Shown here piece after piece: positions 45,856 through 57,500 of a stretch of 64,000 nt of DNA (position 1 is the first letter of the stretch; each line of letters begins with the position of its first letter). Below the pieces are notes generated by a model. The model was given only the letters and a program-made list of their open reading frames with translations, searched no databases and was not told the origin of the DNA. The stretch comes from Lindgomyces ingoldianus (lineage: Eukaryota > Ascomycota > Dothideomycetes > Pleosporales > Lindgomycetaceae). Location of the stretch: positions 411,623 through 475,622 of the forward strand of contig NW_022985191.1 of assembly GCF_010093535.1 (NCBI RefSeq), in the 5' to 3' direction. The position numbers and the translations under genes are program-made.

Positions 45856-46690
45856 ATGGCTGACGGACAGAACCGGGATCATATCGTCAAGGTCCCGGAC
45901 TTTTACAGATTCCTCATCATCGCCCAGATCTTCATCGCAGTCGCCGTCCTCGGCCTCGCTGCTTATGGCGCAACTTTCAATGACTGGTTTGGAGGAAATG
46001 GTTACGCTATTTTCTGCGCATGTATTCCTTACCCGACTACCTCCAACTACTAACATGTTCTAGGCAATCGCCATCTTCTTAACCCATGGCTACTATTTGG
46101 TGTCAACTTCCTTCTTCCCCATTGTTTACAACTGCTGGGTCTTCCTCATCCTTTCTATCTTCCAAGTCATCTGGTGGCTATCTTGCTGGGCCGATCTTGC
46201 CGCCTGGGCTGCAGCATATGATGTCAGCTTCTATGGAGTAGCCCTTTGCGACGATTACAGCATCAATAGTGAAGGTGATATTGTGTGCTTAGGAGATCGC
46301 AAGAAGCACAGAAACGTCATTGCGGCGGCTGCGGGGATTGGCGCTCTGGAATGGTATGCCTTTTGATAATATAAACACTGACTGTGGGATTGACACACAT
46401 TTAGGATCCTTGTCATTGTTTCTCTAGTAGTCTTTGCCATCGCACTCCACCGTCATCGCATCTCGGGCGCCCCTTTCACTATGAATGGAATGTGGCACAC
46501 CACGCCTGAGAACCCACGTGGTACTCCCAACGCCGTCGAGTCCGGGATGCAGAATGGAGCGCAGAGTGGTAAGGCGCCAATGCAGCAAAGCCCACAGCCA
46601 CAGAGCTTCCAGATGTATCCGCAAGCAGGAGCGCAGCAACAGGTGGGCCAGCAACAGGCTTTCCAGCAGCCTGTTTACCAGCAACTGTAA
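45856..46690 (+). CDS. Second four-helix MARVEL-like membrane protein, Gln-rich tail
   Basis: Three exons, 45856-46017, 46064-46353 and 46405-46690, give 245 residues. Helices: FLIIAQIFIAVAVLGLAAYG, AIAIFLTHGYYLVSTSFF, VFLILSIFQVIWWLSCWADL and ILVIVSLVVFAIALH. The tail is Gln-rich (GAQQQVGQQQAFQQPVYQQL). The start MADGQNRDHIVKVPDFYRF parallels MADELPPHVLPVPRFTLAIH of the gene at 42099, and both have three exons, so the two look related. The first intron keeps the frame only with a GC donor (GCATGT), because the nearby GT site is in the wrong phase. Confidence 0.83.
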
Positions 46691-47177
46691 CAGACGTATT
46701 AGGCTTGTTGGATAAGGCGAGAAGGGTGGAAAGATTAGAGAAGGAAGTTTGGTTCAGATGGGTTACCAGGTAATACGCTTATGTTTCGTGGGTAGGAGAG
46801 GGATGGAGTCAGGGTTACGTTTGGAATGATATGATAGGGAGATACCAATTGTGTCAGCGTTTCTCAAACTGCAACCAAGTAATGTTATCTTTCGAGCGCG
46901 TTTCAAAATCCAATAGTCTCATCTTTCATTACACAGATATACCTACTCCTCACCATCAAAGCGAGGGAAAGGAGAAGATACCGTCCGCACTTCTTGCACG
47001 TCGCAAATATCTGGCCGAACCATTCGGCTCTGCGTGTCTGGTCTGCCACACCCAGATGTTGATGCCTGGTGTTCTGCCGCTACGTTGAGAGCTCCTACGT
47101 ATTATCCTGTAATGAATGAGCATGGCAGATAGCATTATGCTCTTTGACATACCAGCTATTCATCGATATCAGTCTGT
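46691..47177. other. Convergent intergenic region
   Basis: Lies between the 3' ends of two membrane protein genes. Frames at 46831-47150 have no family signal. Confidence 0.4.
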
Positions 47178-47893
47178 CTAGGCTAATGAGGTCTTCTTAC
47201 AGTAACTGCACCACACTTTGAAAGGACGGTGCAGTAAGTATATCAAAATATTAACCGTACCACTCATCCTGAGATAGCCTGCTACGGTTCCGGGAATTAT
47301 GTCTGATAGCTCGCTCTCTTCTAAAAGACGTGTGAGCTTGGCATTGGTTTCATCAATATTCGAAATAGGAACGTACATAGGCCTCCTCCGCTGCGTGCAC
47401 CCGTCAATACAACAGATGATGATAATAACGACATGCAGGCCCCTGATTCGTTTGAGCAGCTTGCCCAATCCTCATAGCTTCAGACTTACATAACAGAAAA
47501 CACCAGCAACTCTTGTGCTAGCTTATACTCATCCCCAGGTCGCTGTTCACCCTTATTCCACCCACTCCCTTCCCTCCTCGGATGCCACTCCGCAATAAAA
47601 GTAACGAAGAAGCTAATAAGGAAGAAAAACAGGCCAAGCACTTCGAGGGTGATAAGAGGACACAGGTGTATTCGCTTGATCATATCTCCAGGATTACTGC
47701 ATAGAGCCAGAATTTCGAGATTGTCGAGGAGAATGGCCCAGAGCAGGGCTACGTAGGTCATTGGGTTGGTTTTGTGGAAATTGAGTGATATGTAGATGGT
47801 TGTGATGAGACAGCCTATAGAAGTGAGGAGGGCGAGAACCCGGACGGTGAGCTGTAGCCATGCCAGGGCCGAAGGGAGCCTGGGCCGTGACAT
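47178..47893 (-). CDS. Third multi-spanning membrane protein (MARVEL-like)
   Basis: Two exons, 47490-47893 and 47178-47442, give about 222 residues. Three helices lie in exon 1 (LTVRVLALLTSIGCLITTIY, MTYVALLWAILLDNLEILAL, ITLEVLGLFFFLISFFVTFI) and one in exon 2 (GLHVVIIIICCIDGC). Four helices with a short loop after the third again match the MARVEL layout. The tail is short and lacks the Gln-rich part. The splice AATCAG|GGGCCTG is chosen because it alone links the hydrophobic frame of exon 2. A further intron near a GTACGG at about 47250 is possible, so the last 40 residues are uncertain. Confidence 0.7.
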
Positions 47894-48306
47894 TGGTGTG
47901 GGGGAGATCGACCTGGCCTGAGGCTTCTGGGTTGGATGACCGGCGAAAGGATGCCCGACTGTTTCTTCGCGGGGTGTCCAAGGGTTTAAGGGTTCATGAG
48001 TTCATGGAGGTAGAATTATAGAATGCCCACGTGGTGGGAGGCTGAGATTGGGCTGCGTCTGCCAAATTGCTGTATATTGCATTTAGGCTGGAAGGGAAAG
48101 ACCGCCCCCGTGACTTCCTTGGCCTCGAGTAGTTGGCGGTAGGTGTTTTCTAATCAGTTTCTCAAACTTCAAAATACACTCGCTGCAAAGGCAACCGAGC
48201 ATTTGCGTTGTACTGTTGTGGTTATTCCTCTAGAGAAGAGATATACTTCAGGGTCTATTCGTAACGCCGGTACCAATGCCGGAGATCTATTGGGTATCAA
48301 ACATTA
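47894..48306. other. Intergenic region
   Basis: Promoter of the third membrane protein gene and 3' flank of the cytochrome b5 gene. Nothing else was seen. Confidence 0.4.
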
Positions 48307-49326
48307 TCAATCCATATCTTCCAAGCTGCCTCCAGCGATGGATTGTGCTTGTTCCTCGCTAACCATGACTCCTACTACGCATTCGCCTAGCATGTTCTCC
48401 CAATTCACCCAAGGATGTACTTCCATGAATAGCTTTGTACCGTCCTTTCCTGCCGCCCTCCTCAACTCGCCTTCACCTCCGGGATGGAAGGGTAGGTAGG
48501 GTGTGATGTTGTACACCTTACCCTGATAACTCGACCATGCAGGCTTCTCTTTCCTCCCGTTGTTGTACTTCAGCTGCGAGGGCGTGACGCGGATAAGAGA
48601 AGGAACACCCGACAGATTCTTCCCCGAACGCTGCAGACTCGCCCAGTCGAGTGGAGAGTGACCAGGAGAAAGAAGCACTTTGCCTCTTGCGTTTGTAGTC
48701 TTCACTGAGGGGGTGAGGCCACCATTCGAAACTGATGGGGCCCGGTTTGGAGCTGGACCGCGGTTCGGGAGAGGCCCAGTGGTCGGCATACGCAAGGGTT
48801 CAGAGAATGTGGGAAGGGCGCGTAGATTTGAGGGCACGATTCGTGGAGGAGGTGCCATGAGCGAGGAGGCCGCGGGACTTGGGGGTGGGGCCATGGACGC
48901 GGGTGTCGGAGGGGATGGCATGAGGGAGGATTGGACAGAAGTTCGCTGCGCAGAGTTGGCCGCTGGAAAGGAGGGGGGAGGCAGATCTCCTTCATCTTCA
49001 TCGGAGCTTTCATTTGCTACGAGTGCGAAGGTGGGAATGGCGACGCTGTCCAGAGGGGCGCTCGGAACTGCCTTTGGCGTTGTCTGCGGCGACGATGAAG
49101 ATGTTGACGTCTCTTCTGTTTCGCGATCTGTGTAAGCTTGAGGCTCGGTTCTTTCCTGTCTAGCTGAGACCGATTGAACTGGGCCGCCATTCTGCGACAT
49201 CTGCTCGGCCTCTATGACGCGCGCGGGCCCTTCTGCTGGGGATAGCAAGGCCCGCCATGTCGACGGCGGATGGTGGTATATGAGAATAGACAGCGAGATG
49301 GCGAGGAGCGAGACAGCCACAAGCAT
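48307..49326 (-). CDS. Membrane-anchored cytochrome b5-domain protein
   Basis: A single 339-residue frame. A hydrophobic N-terminal anchor (MLVAVSLLAISLSILIYHH) is followed by about 200 disordered residues rich in Ser/Pro. The C-terminal part, from about residue 245, is a cytochrome b5 heme-binding domain: VTPSQLKYNNGRKEKPAW, YNITPYLPFHPGGEGELRRA with the first heme-ligand His in FHPGG, and LFMEVHPWVNW with the second His. It is the layout of fungal Irc21-like or Cyb5R4-N-terminal-like proteins without a reductase part. Such domains pass electrons to membrane oxidases or desaturases. The partner is unknown. It is divergent from the NAPRT gene. Confidence 0.88.
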   Translation of the reverse strand: MLVAVSLLAISLSILIYHHPPSTWRALLSPAEGPARVIEAEQMSQNGGPVQSVSARQERTEPQAYTDRETEETSTSSSSPQTTPKAVPSAPLDSVAIPTFALVANESSDEDEGDLPPPSFPAANSAQRTSVQSSLMPSPPTPASMAPPPSPAASSLMAPPPRIVPSNLRALPTFSEPLRMPTTGPLPNRGPAPNRAPSVSNGGLTPSVKTTNARGKVLLSPGHSPLDWASLQRSGKNLSGVPSLIRVTPSQLKYNNGRKEKPAWSSYQGKVYNITPYLPFHPGGEGELRRAAGKDGTKLFMEVHPWVNWENMLGECVVGVMVSEEQAQSIAGGSLEDMD

Positions 49327-49836
49327 GTCTTGGAGAGAAGCCTGAAACGGGTGCGAGTGGACTGAGGGCCTGTGGGACGCAATTCAGATTCACAACCTTT
49401 TGGAGGCTCGGTGATTCACGGGTCCGATGATCTGATTAGATGACACACCATCCGATCTGGCATCTGCACAAACGCACGTTTACCCTTCCTTCGGTGATGA
49501 GGCTGAAATCCAACTCTGACAACTGGAATGATGCGGCCACGGCCGCGGAATCTTCCATGGCATCATGGGTTTCAATGGCACATGGCGTTGCGGGCGCCTA
49601 CTTATCCGGTCACGAGAACAAGCAACAATAGGATGGGGTGCAGGGTGCAGGTGATTATCGCAGCCTTTCGTCAATAGCTCCCCTTGCATAACACGCTCCA
49701 AATTCCAGGCTTCCACAGCTTAAGCTTCCCCCGGACTAACGTGTCGTGGGTGGGACGAAAGTACAAAGCTTGAGCTCCCCCACCAGCACTCCCTTCCCCC
49801 GGGGCACCTTCATGGTTGACGCGAATTAAGCTCAGT
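49327..49836. promoter_or_regulatory. Divergent promoter region
   Basis: Holds the start regions of the cytochrome b5 gene (-) and the NAPRT gene (+), 510 bp apart. No gene is seen in it. Confidence 0.45.
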
Positions 49837-51497
49837 ATGGCTGCCAGTAGTTCCACGTTGCCTGAGGGCATCTTCTCACTTCTAGATACGCAAGTGGTTC
49901 TTCTAATTCATTTCTGGTTCCTCGCTAACTGCGCTCCAGCGATCTCTACAAGTTGACTATGCAATGTTGTGTTCTGAAATTCTTCCCAGATGTCTTGGTC
50001 ACATATAGCTTCACCAATCGAACACCAGACAAGAAACTCAGCCGTGCGGCCTTCAAGTGGCTTCAGGCTCAGGTAGACAGTTCGTGCCCGCGCCTTCTCT
50101 CCTGCACCTTTTCTCCCGTGCCCTGCTGATGTAGTTTTCAGAGCTTGAAAACATCTCCCTCTCTGCCGATGAGCTCCAATTCCTTCAGACGACTTGCACC
50201 TACCTGAACGACTCATACCTGCGATTTCTCTCCGCCTTCCGCTTTCAGCCCTCGAAGCAGTTGAAACTGGTCTTCAATCCGATAGAAAATTCTGGCCAAG
50301 ACAGTGACCGCGGCGACTTCGCAATACACACCGAGGGCTTGTGGGTGGACACCATTCTGTACGAGATACCGCTGCTTGCCCTGGTCAGCGAGGCCTACTT
50401 CAAGTTCTGCGACACTGATTGGAGCCATGCGGGACAGTTGGACAAGGCGTACCAGAAGGGCTTAAAGCTGCTCGAGGAAGGCTGCATTTTCTCTGAATTT
50501 GGCACTAGGAGACGCCGTGACTACCATACCCAAGACCTCGTGCTCCAAGGCCTGCGTCGGGCACAGGACGAGGCAGCCAGGAATGGATGGATGGGCCAGC
50601 TCACAGGTACAAGCAATGTTCACTTCGCTATGAATCATGGTATTCTGCCAATAGGCACAGTGGCGCATGAGTGGTTCATGGGGGTTGCTGCTATCACAGA
50701 CAACTACGAAAACTCGAGTGAGGTTGCATTGCAGTATTGGACAACAACGTTTGGAGAGGGTGTACTCGGGATCGCTCTTACGGATACGTTTGGAACACCA
50801 GCATTTCTCCAGGCTTTCAAGAAACCGATCTCTGCACTGGCAACCGCAGTCCCTAGTCCCATGGCCACTCTGCCGTCAACGGACGGCACAACACTTCCCG
50901 ACGTACATTCAGTAGCGTCAACAAAGCCGCTGACGCAGGCCCCCGTTGATGGACAGTCTCCCGCACAAACACCACGGAAAACGTACGCCCAGGTCTTTAC
51001 AGGCGTGCGCCAAGATTCCGGGGACCCTCTAGACTTTGTCAAGATGATGCGCGAGTTCTACGATCAAGAGGGCATCAAGGAGAAGAAGACAATCGTGTTC
51101 TCAGATTCTCTGAATATCGAACTATGTTTGAAGTACAAGGCTGCGGCTGAGGCCCAAGGCTTCCAGCCCAGCTTTGGTGTGGGAACGTTCTTGACGAGTG
51201 AGTATTCACGGGGGGGGGGGGCAACGTGGGCTGACCTTTGTAGACGATTTTGACCAAGAATCGACTGGGAAAAAGTCGATTCCACTCAATATAGTGATTA
51301 AGATCGCTTCCGCCTCAGGCCGTCACGCCGTCAAGATCAGCGACAACATCGGCAAGAACACGGGCGACAAGGCGACGGTGGAGGAGGTCAAGCACCGATT
51401 GGGCTACACGGAAAAATCGTGGGCTGGAGGCGACGAGAGCACTCGGTGGGGTAGCACAAATCAGCCAGCCGCATCTTCGGCAGCTGTGAAGTCATGA
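49837..51497 (+). CDS. NPT1: Nicotinate phosphoribosyltransferase
   Basis: Four exons, 49837-49889, 49940-50072, 50144-51197 and 51244-51497, give 497 residues. The first intron has a GC donor with the ideal GCAAGT context; it restores SLLDTDLYKLTMQCCVL, the invariant start of the NAPRT fold. Other signatures: YSFTNRTPDKKL, EFGTRRRRDYHTQ, GTSNVHFAMNHG, GTVAHEWFMG (the phosphorylated His), VRQDSGDP (PRPP contact) and VFSDSLN. The enzyme makes nicotinate mononucleotide from nicotinate and PRPP in the Preiss-Handler NAD salvage route. About 55 Pro/Thr-rich residues (about 50850-51000) are inserted between LQAFKKPISAL and TYAQVFTGVRQD. The last intron contains a run of about 12 G. Confidence 0.94.
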
Positions 51498-52262
51498 AAG
51501 GGTGCTGTGAGTGCATCTCGAATTCTGGAATCAGGATGGACTTGCTGGACCGGTGTGGTGGGCAGTCACGGGAGATGCAGGAGAGGCGTTCACGAGCTGA
51601 GATGGATGGGCTGAGCTTACTGGGGGACATGTGTAGAATATTGACGCCCCGCTGCGGCGGTGCATTAATGGCCGTTCTATCGAATGCGAATTATATGTGG
51701 CGCAGTTTCGCCGCAATGCATCCGCCGAGGCATAATGATGGATAATGATAATGATGGGTAAAGTAGCGAAGGCGACGCGAATGTAATTGTTCAGGCTTGG
51801 CCGCGAGCTTACACACTCGATGCAGCAGCAGCCGTGCCTGGTTCAAAAATAGGCAAATGCGTGAGCCGCTGAAGTGAGCGATGCCAAAGCCGACGCGCTA
51901 AACTGTGCGCTAGCCTCGTCGGACAAGCTTGGGGCCCTTTCTTCACCTTCAGCTCAGCCCCCAGGGAAACACATATTCACCCTCCACTGCACACTTTTTG
52001 TCGCTGCATTGGATTGCCTGCGCTCCTGCCCTGCTCGCATCAATTCTTGAGCATTTCTCCCGCGAACCCCTCCTCATCTCTCGCGATAATCAGCGCTGTA
52101 GCTAGGCGTCCGCTGTCTCAGGAGTGTCCATAAACCACACGCCACACGAGTTCCGTTTCAGCATGAGTGTAAGCGGCTCTCTTTGTCACTGACCTTTGAG
52201 ATTCAACCTCTCGACCTCTCTTCCATCATTATTCCTCCCACTGACCTTGCTGACGCACTGCC
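51498..52262. other. Intergenic region and syntaxin leader
   Basis: 3' flank of the NAPRT gene, then a pyrimidine-rich promoter and leader. An ATGAGT directly followed by GTAAGC at about 52163 could be the start of an alternative first exon or a leader intron. Confidence 0.4.
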
Positions 52263-53368
52263 ATGGCTCAACAGTACGGCGGCTACAACCAGGTGGGCTA
52301 CGGCTCTAATCCCTACGACCAGCGCGACGAGGCCCCAGCGGCTAGTGGCCGATACAACAACTACAGTCAGGGCAGATATGATGATCGTAGGTACCTGGCT
52401 GATGGATCTCTTTGCAGTCGTCTGACTGGAAGCAGCGAGTGCGGTCGAGATGCAGCCATACGGCGGTCAGCAAGCCGGTGCAGACCCCAATGCCATCCTC
52501 AACGAATGCCGAGAAGTCGACCGCGCGCTCGACCAGATCAACGGGCAGCTCGACAACCTAGAGCGCATCTTCAAGCAGGTCCTGGCCCGTCCAGACATGC
52601 CCTCCGGCGAAATCTCCAACCTTAGCTCCCAGATCATGACGGCCTACCGCGCGCTCGTCGCACGCGTCAAAAACATCAAGTCAAAGCCCGAGTCTGGAAA
52701 CCCGCGAAACGCACCCCAAGTTGGAAAGGTGGACCGCAGGCTCAAGCAGACCATCAACCGATACCAGACCCTCGAGGCTGAGTTCCGACGAGACTCTCAA
52801 GCTGCCGCTGAGCGCCAATACCGCATTGTGAGGCCAGATGCCACAGACGACGAGGTCCGACAGGCGGTCGAGGACCCCGATGCGCCAATTTTCCAGCAAG
52901 CTGTAAGAATTCACCTACCATCACCATCTACCTGGTAATTCACTGACACTGCTCCTAGCTCCTCAGCTCCGACCGCCGCGGTCAGGCACAATCCAGCCTC
53001 CGAAACGTCCAGGAGCGACATGAAGCTATCCAGAAAATTGAGCGACAGATGGTGGAATTGGCACAGCTGTTCCAGGACCTTGACCAAATTGTTATGCAAC
53101 AGGAGCCGCTCGTCACGAACATTGAGGCAAAGGGAGAGGAAGTACATGACAACGTCGTCAAGGCGAATACCGAAATTGGTGGCGCCATTGAAAAAGCAAG
53201 GAGCCGTAACCGCAAGAAGTGGTGGTGCCTCCTCATTGTCGGTGAGTTTGCCAAAATGCAGTTTTTTTGGTTGTCCTAGCAATAGGCTCCTAACTTTCGC
53301 CAGTGCTCATCATTATTGTCATCGCCGTCGTGGTTGCGGTGGTTGTCACTATCAACAAAAATAAGTAG
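52263..53368 (+). CDS. SSO1: Plasma-membrane t-SNARE syntaxin (Sso type)
   Basis: Four exons, 52263-52386, 52436-52902, 52959-53241 and 53304-53368, give 312 residues. After a Tyr/Gly-rich N-terminus comes the Habc bundle (ILNECREVDRALDQINGQLD, MTAYRALVARVKNIKSK, KVDRRLKQTINRYQTLEAEF). The SNARE motif is HEAIQKIERQMVELAQLFQD with the zero-layer Gln in LFQD, then IVMQQEPLVTNIEAKGEEV. It ends in a basic RNRKKWW stretch and a C-terminal membrane anchor (VLIIIVIAVVVAVVVTI). Sso syntaxins are the Qa-SNAREs for exocytosis at the plasma membrane. The anchor is split by the last intron. Confidence 0.95.
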
Positions 53369-54505
53369 ATCTGAAGTTGTATTGCCCTGGATCTGAGATT
53401 ATTTCATCAACGGCAAGGCTACTACGTCAGCCATGAAAATCAGCCCGTCTTGTTTCCCCGCACATCTCTCCCACTTAGTCTCGAATCCGTATCCACCATT
53501 GAATTCGTATGATTTTAGTATTATCAAGGCCGGTCCGGTACGTTGTATAATAACTCCGGTGGATATGTACTCTATCATCTCATTTTTCATCTGTCTCCTC
53601 GTCTGGCTGGGCGAGATCCGCTGCTCTAGCTTTCCTAGCGTTCCTCTTCTTCTGATTTCACTAGGCGTCCTCGGACAGCCGCGGCAATGTTGCATCCTGT
53701 ACTGTCCACGGGGTCCAGTCAGGGTAAATCTAATCAGTCTTGTGCGATGCTGTGGAATGCCGTCACTGGCTGAATGCATTTCTTTTTTGGGGGGGATTGG
53801 GAAAGGGGCTTCTAGATGCAATATGTAGGTATTGTCAATCACGAAGACCCCATGTTGTTTTTCCGGCCCTTGTGCTTTGTGCGGCAGACATGGCCTGCAG
53901 AATCAAGCTCTCAGTCACTGGTAGGGCGTCCTAGGTCTGTGGCTAGTACGCTTGAGTGCAATCGGCCTTTGGGTTGACGATTCCGAGGCCTTTGATGATT
54001 GGTCGAATTCCGCAGACTATTTACACCAAGAAGCTTCCCCCAGTAGAGCCAGCATGATCCGAAGCACCCGTAACTCTTGTCAGGTTGCTACTGGTCGAGA
54101 GATGCAAGAATGGCGGGCGAGCTTGGAATTCGACTGCCTTCTACATACCTTGGCGCCCAAAGTTTATCTCATGGATCTTACAGGGCTCCGTGATTCAAGC
54201 CTTCTTCATGTAGTTCGAGAGCTCCTCACTGCATTCAGCCTGTTGTCTTCCAAGCTCTTGCGTGACGCTCTGGTGCCATCCATGGACCTTTCCGTATCCA
54301 TTGACTGCTCGGGTATTCGAACTATACACAATGTACCCTGTGCCTACCACGCTCGGCCAGGCAGAGCGCGAATCAAGGCCTGTGAAAGACCTTTATCTCA
54401 ACCTGTGCAACCTCTCCACCCCTCCCCCGTGTATCGTTCGCTCGAAGAAGTAGTCCGCATGGTACTGCTGTTAAACCTACCTTTTTGTCAGATATTTTGT
54501 CCCGT
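53369..54505. other. Upstream region of the phytochrome gene
   Basis: About 1.1 kb. Frames at 53433-54692 lack family signal and begin with non-ATG codons. The phytochrome gene may have a further 5' exon here, because family members often have longer N-termini. Confidence 0.45.
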
Positions 54506-57500
54506 ATGGAGCGGGTATTTCCTATCCGGTGTACCATCATCGATGACAGTCCTCATCTCTTGGGTGATCATCAACAACAAGGTGCGTACCTTTGCGAGCC
54601 TCCGCCCGCCCTGCACACCTTTTGGTGCCGAGATTCTCTCGCTTATATCATGTCTCGCATGTAGAGGTCCACGAGCAACGGGTCATACTTGAATCTCCAC
54701 GATCTGAGAGGTCGGAGCCACCTATCCCGAAAGCTCCTATATCACCGACCGCCGAATTCTCCAGCATCGAGAGTGAAGAGATTCTCCAGAATCCGCCGCA
54801 AGAAAGCTCACAGCTTGTGCATACAGAGCATTGCGAGCATGCCTTCATCAATGAGGACGGCTATGGTTTTATTACCGGGAAGCGTGACACGTTTACGCGC
54901 TGCGAAGATGAGCGTATCCGCACTCCGGGAGCCGTTCAGTCCCACGGAATGCTCATCGGCCTCGAAGTCTTCGAAGGAGCCGCTATTACCCGATGCCTTT
55001 GTCGCGTGGTGAGCGAGAACTCGGAGGCTATTTGCAAGTACACCCCTGGTGAAATATTTGGCTTGGACAATTTCCTCTTCGTTTTTCCGGCCCACCAGCG
55101 TTTGATCTTCCAAAGCTATGCACGGTCTGTCATTAATTCATTCAAGAATACGTCTCAGTCTGCCGAACCTAAGGTCTTCTCCATTAGCTTCATGGATCCT
55201 GGTGGATACATTGTCCCCGCCTGGTGTGCAATGCACTTTGTTGGAGGGCAACACAACCTTCTGATCTGCGAATTCGAGCTGGAGGAGAGCTGTTGTATTA
55301 ACCAGACCTTGGAGGACGATCTCCCTTCGACACCGTATAACACTCTCGGTTCTGATCCAGGGGAAGCCACCTCAAGCTTCCTGAAGAAAAGTGAGCCCCT
55401 GAATATCACTGTCCATACAATCGACATGTTTCAAGGAGAGGGAAGGACTATGGAGGTTGTCAGCGTCATGTCCCATATCCAGCAACAATTGTCTTCCAAG
55501 AATGACATTCAAGACCTACTAGACACTATTGTCGGCCTGATCCAGGAACTGACAGGCTATCACCGATGTATGGTATATCGCTTTGACGAGAATTACAACG
55601 GCAGAGTGGTCTCAGAGCTTCTCAACCCCCAAGCTAGCTTAGACATCTACAAAGGTCTCCACTTCCCTGCAAGTGACATCCCAAAGCAAGCCCGGGATCT
55701 GTACAAGATCAACAAAGTGCGAGTTCTCTTCAACAGGGATACCTTCCCGAGCAGATTAGTATACAGAAACCTTGAAGATCTTGACTCCCCATTGGACCTC
55801 ACTCATTCATACCTCCGGGCAATGTCTCCAGTCCATCTCAAATATTTGGCCAACATGGGGGTCAGGTCAACGATGAGCGTCTCGTTAGACTACAGAAATG
55901 AGCTATGGGGACTCATCTGCTGTCACTCATATGGCCCAAATGGAGTTCGAGTCCCTTTTCCTGTTCGCGAGCTCTGTTACTGGGTAAATTTATTCTAAAT
56001 TTATATTCTTAGACTTAGAATTGCTTTTTGCTAATTGTTATAGGTCGGCCTATGCGCATCGAATTGTCTCGATAAGGTATTGAACGCCGAAAAGATCAAA
56101 GCCCGAAACATCTTGACTACAATGCAGATTGATATTACCCCTCGGGGATGCATATCTGCGTCGTCTGAGGATCTTTTGCACATGTTCGGGGCCGATTTTG
56201 GTTTCCTGGTCGTTCAGGGTGAGGCGCGTACAATCGGCAAGCTATCATCCTACCTTGAAGCAGTGACACTGCTGAGATACGTGTACTTCCGGAAATTTGA
56301 CAACACCTTTGCTACAAAGAATATTACCCGAGATTTCTCAGATCTCGTTTACGAGCCGGGCTTCGACCACATCGCCGGACTCCTATTCATTCCGCTGTCC
56401 CAGGAAGCAGGCGACTTTGTCATCTTCTTTAGAAAGAATCAGACTAAAGTATTTCATTGGGCGGGGAATCCGAACATGTCAAAAACGGGGTCGCTGGAGC
56501 CAAGGAACAGCTTCAACAAGTGGACCGAGACGGTTCGGGGAACCTGTTCCCCCTGGACAGAAGAGCAATGTATGCCTCACTGAATTCAACTTTCCTCACA
56601 TGACGACTAATTTATGGGTATAGTTGAAGCTGCAGTAATTACAAGACTCGTATATGGCAACTTTATTCGAGTCTGGAGGGAAAAGGAGGCAGCATTGCAG
56701 GAAACTCGAATGAAGCGCTTACTCCTACTAAATCTCTCCCATGAAGGTGGAGTAGTTGCCATGCTGCTAGATGTACCATGGTTAACATGAACTTAGTGCG
56801 AACTCCACTGAATGCCGTCGTGAATTACCTAGAAATGGCGCTCGAGAAACCGCTAAACAAGGCCACCAAGGATATTCTCACACAATCTTATTCCGCTTCC
56901 AGATCCCTCATATATGTCATCGATGACCTACTACATCTTACCGGTGGCGGAAAGCAACCATCCCCGCCTCTGGTTCATGTGGCATTCGATCTAGCACAAG
57001 GCATTCAGCTTACGTTAGACCAGTTTGAGCAGCATGCCATTCAGAAAGGATTGACTTTTGATATCATCAAAGACCTCAATTTTCCTCATTACGTCTATGG
57101 CGACCTCCAAAGACTCCAACAAGCGGTGGCGAGCCTTGTCACCAACGCAGTAAAGAACACTAACAAGGGGGGCATCGTCATCCATCTTGGCTTGCCCTCA
57201 GCGACAGAAGAAAGTTGTGTCATTCAAATCGCCGTCCAGGATACTGGAAAGGGCATCTCTGAGCGCGAATTGGACGATCTTTTCCAGGAATTTGAGCAAG
57301 TACCCGACGAAGAGCCTGATTCAGATCAGAGCCCGGTAGAAGAAAAAAAAGAAGAACCAAAGAAGCCAATCAAAGAGGCTCGACTAGGACTAGGTCTCGC
57401 CTTGTTAGCTAGGTACATAAAGCATTGTGGTGGCCAGATTCGCGGTAAATCGAAAGTTGGGAAAGGGTCGATATTCTCACTCGATGTGCCCATGCAACTT

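Noticed and set aside
48680..49135. 151-codon plus-strand frame
   Set aside because: It lies opposite the disordered region of the cytochrome b5 protein, with no domain.
53952..54692. 246-codon plus-strand frame as a separate gene
   Set aside because: It starts at a non-ATG codon and overlaps the first phytochrome exon and intron in a different frame; no domain was recognised.
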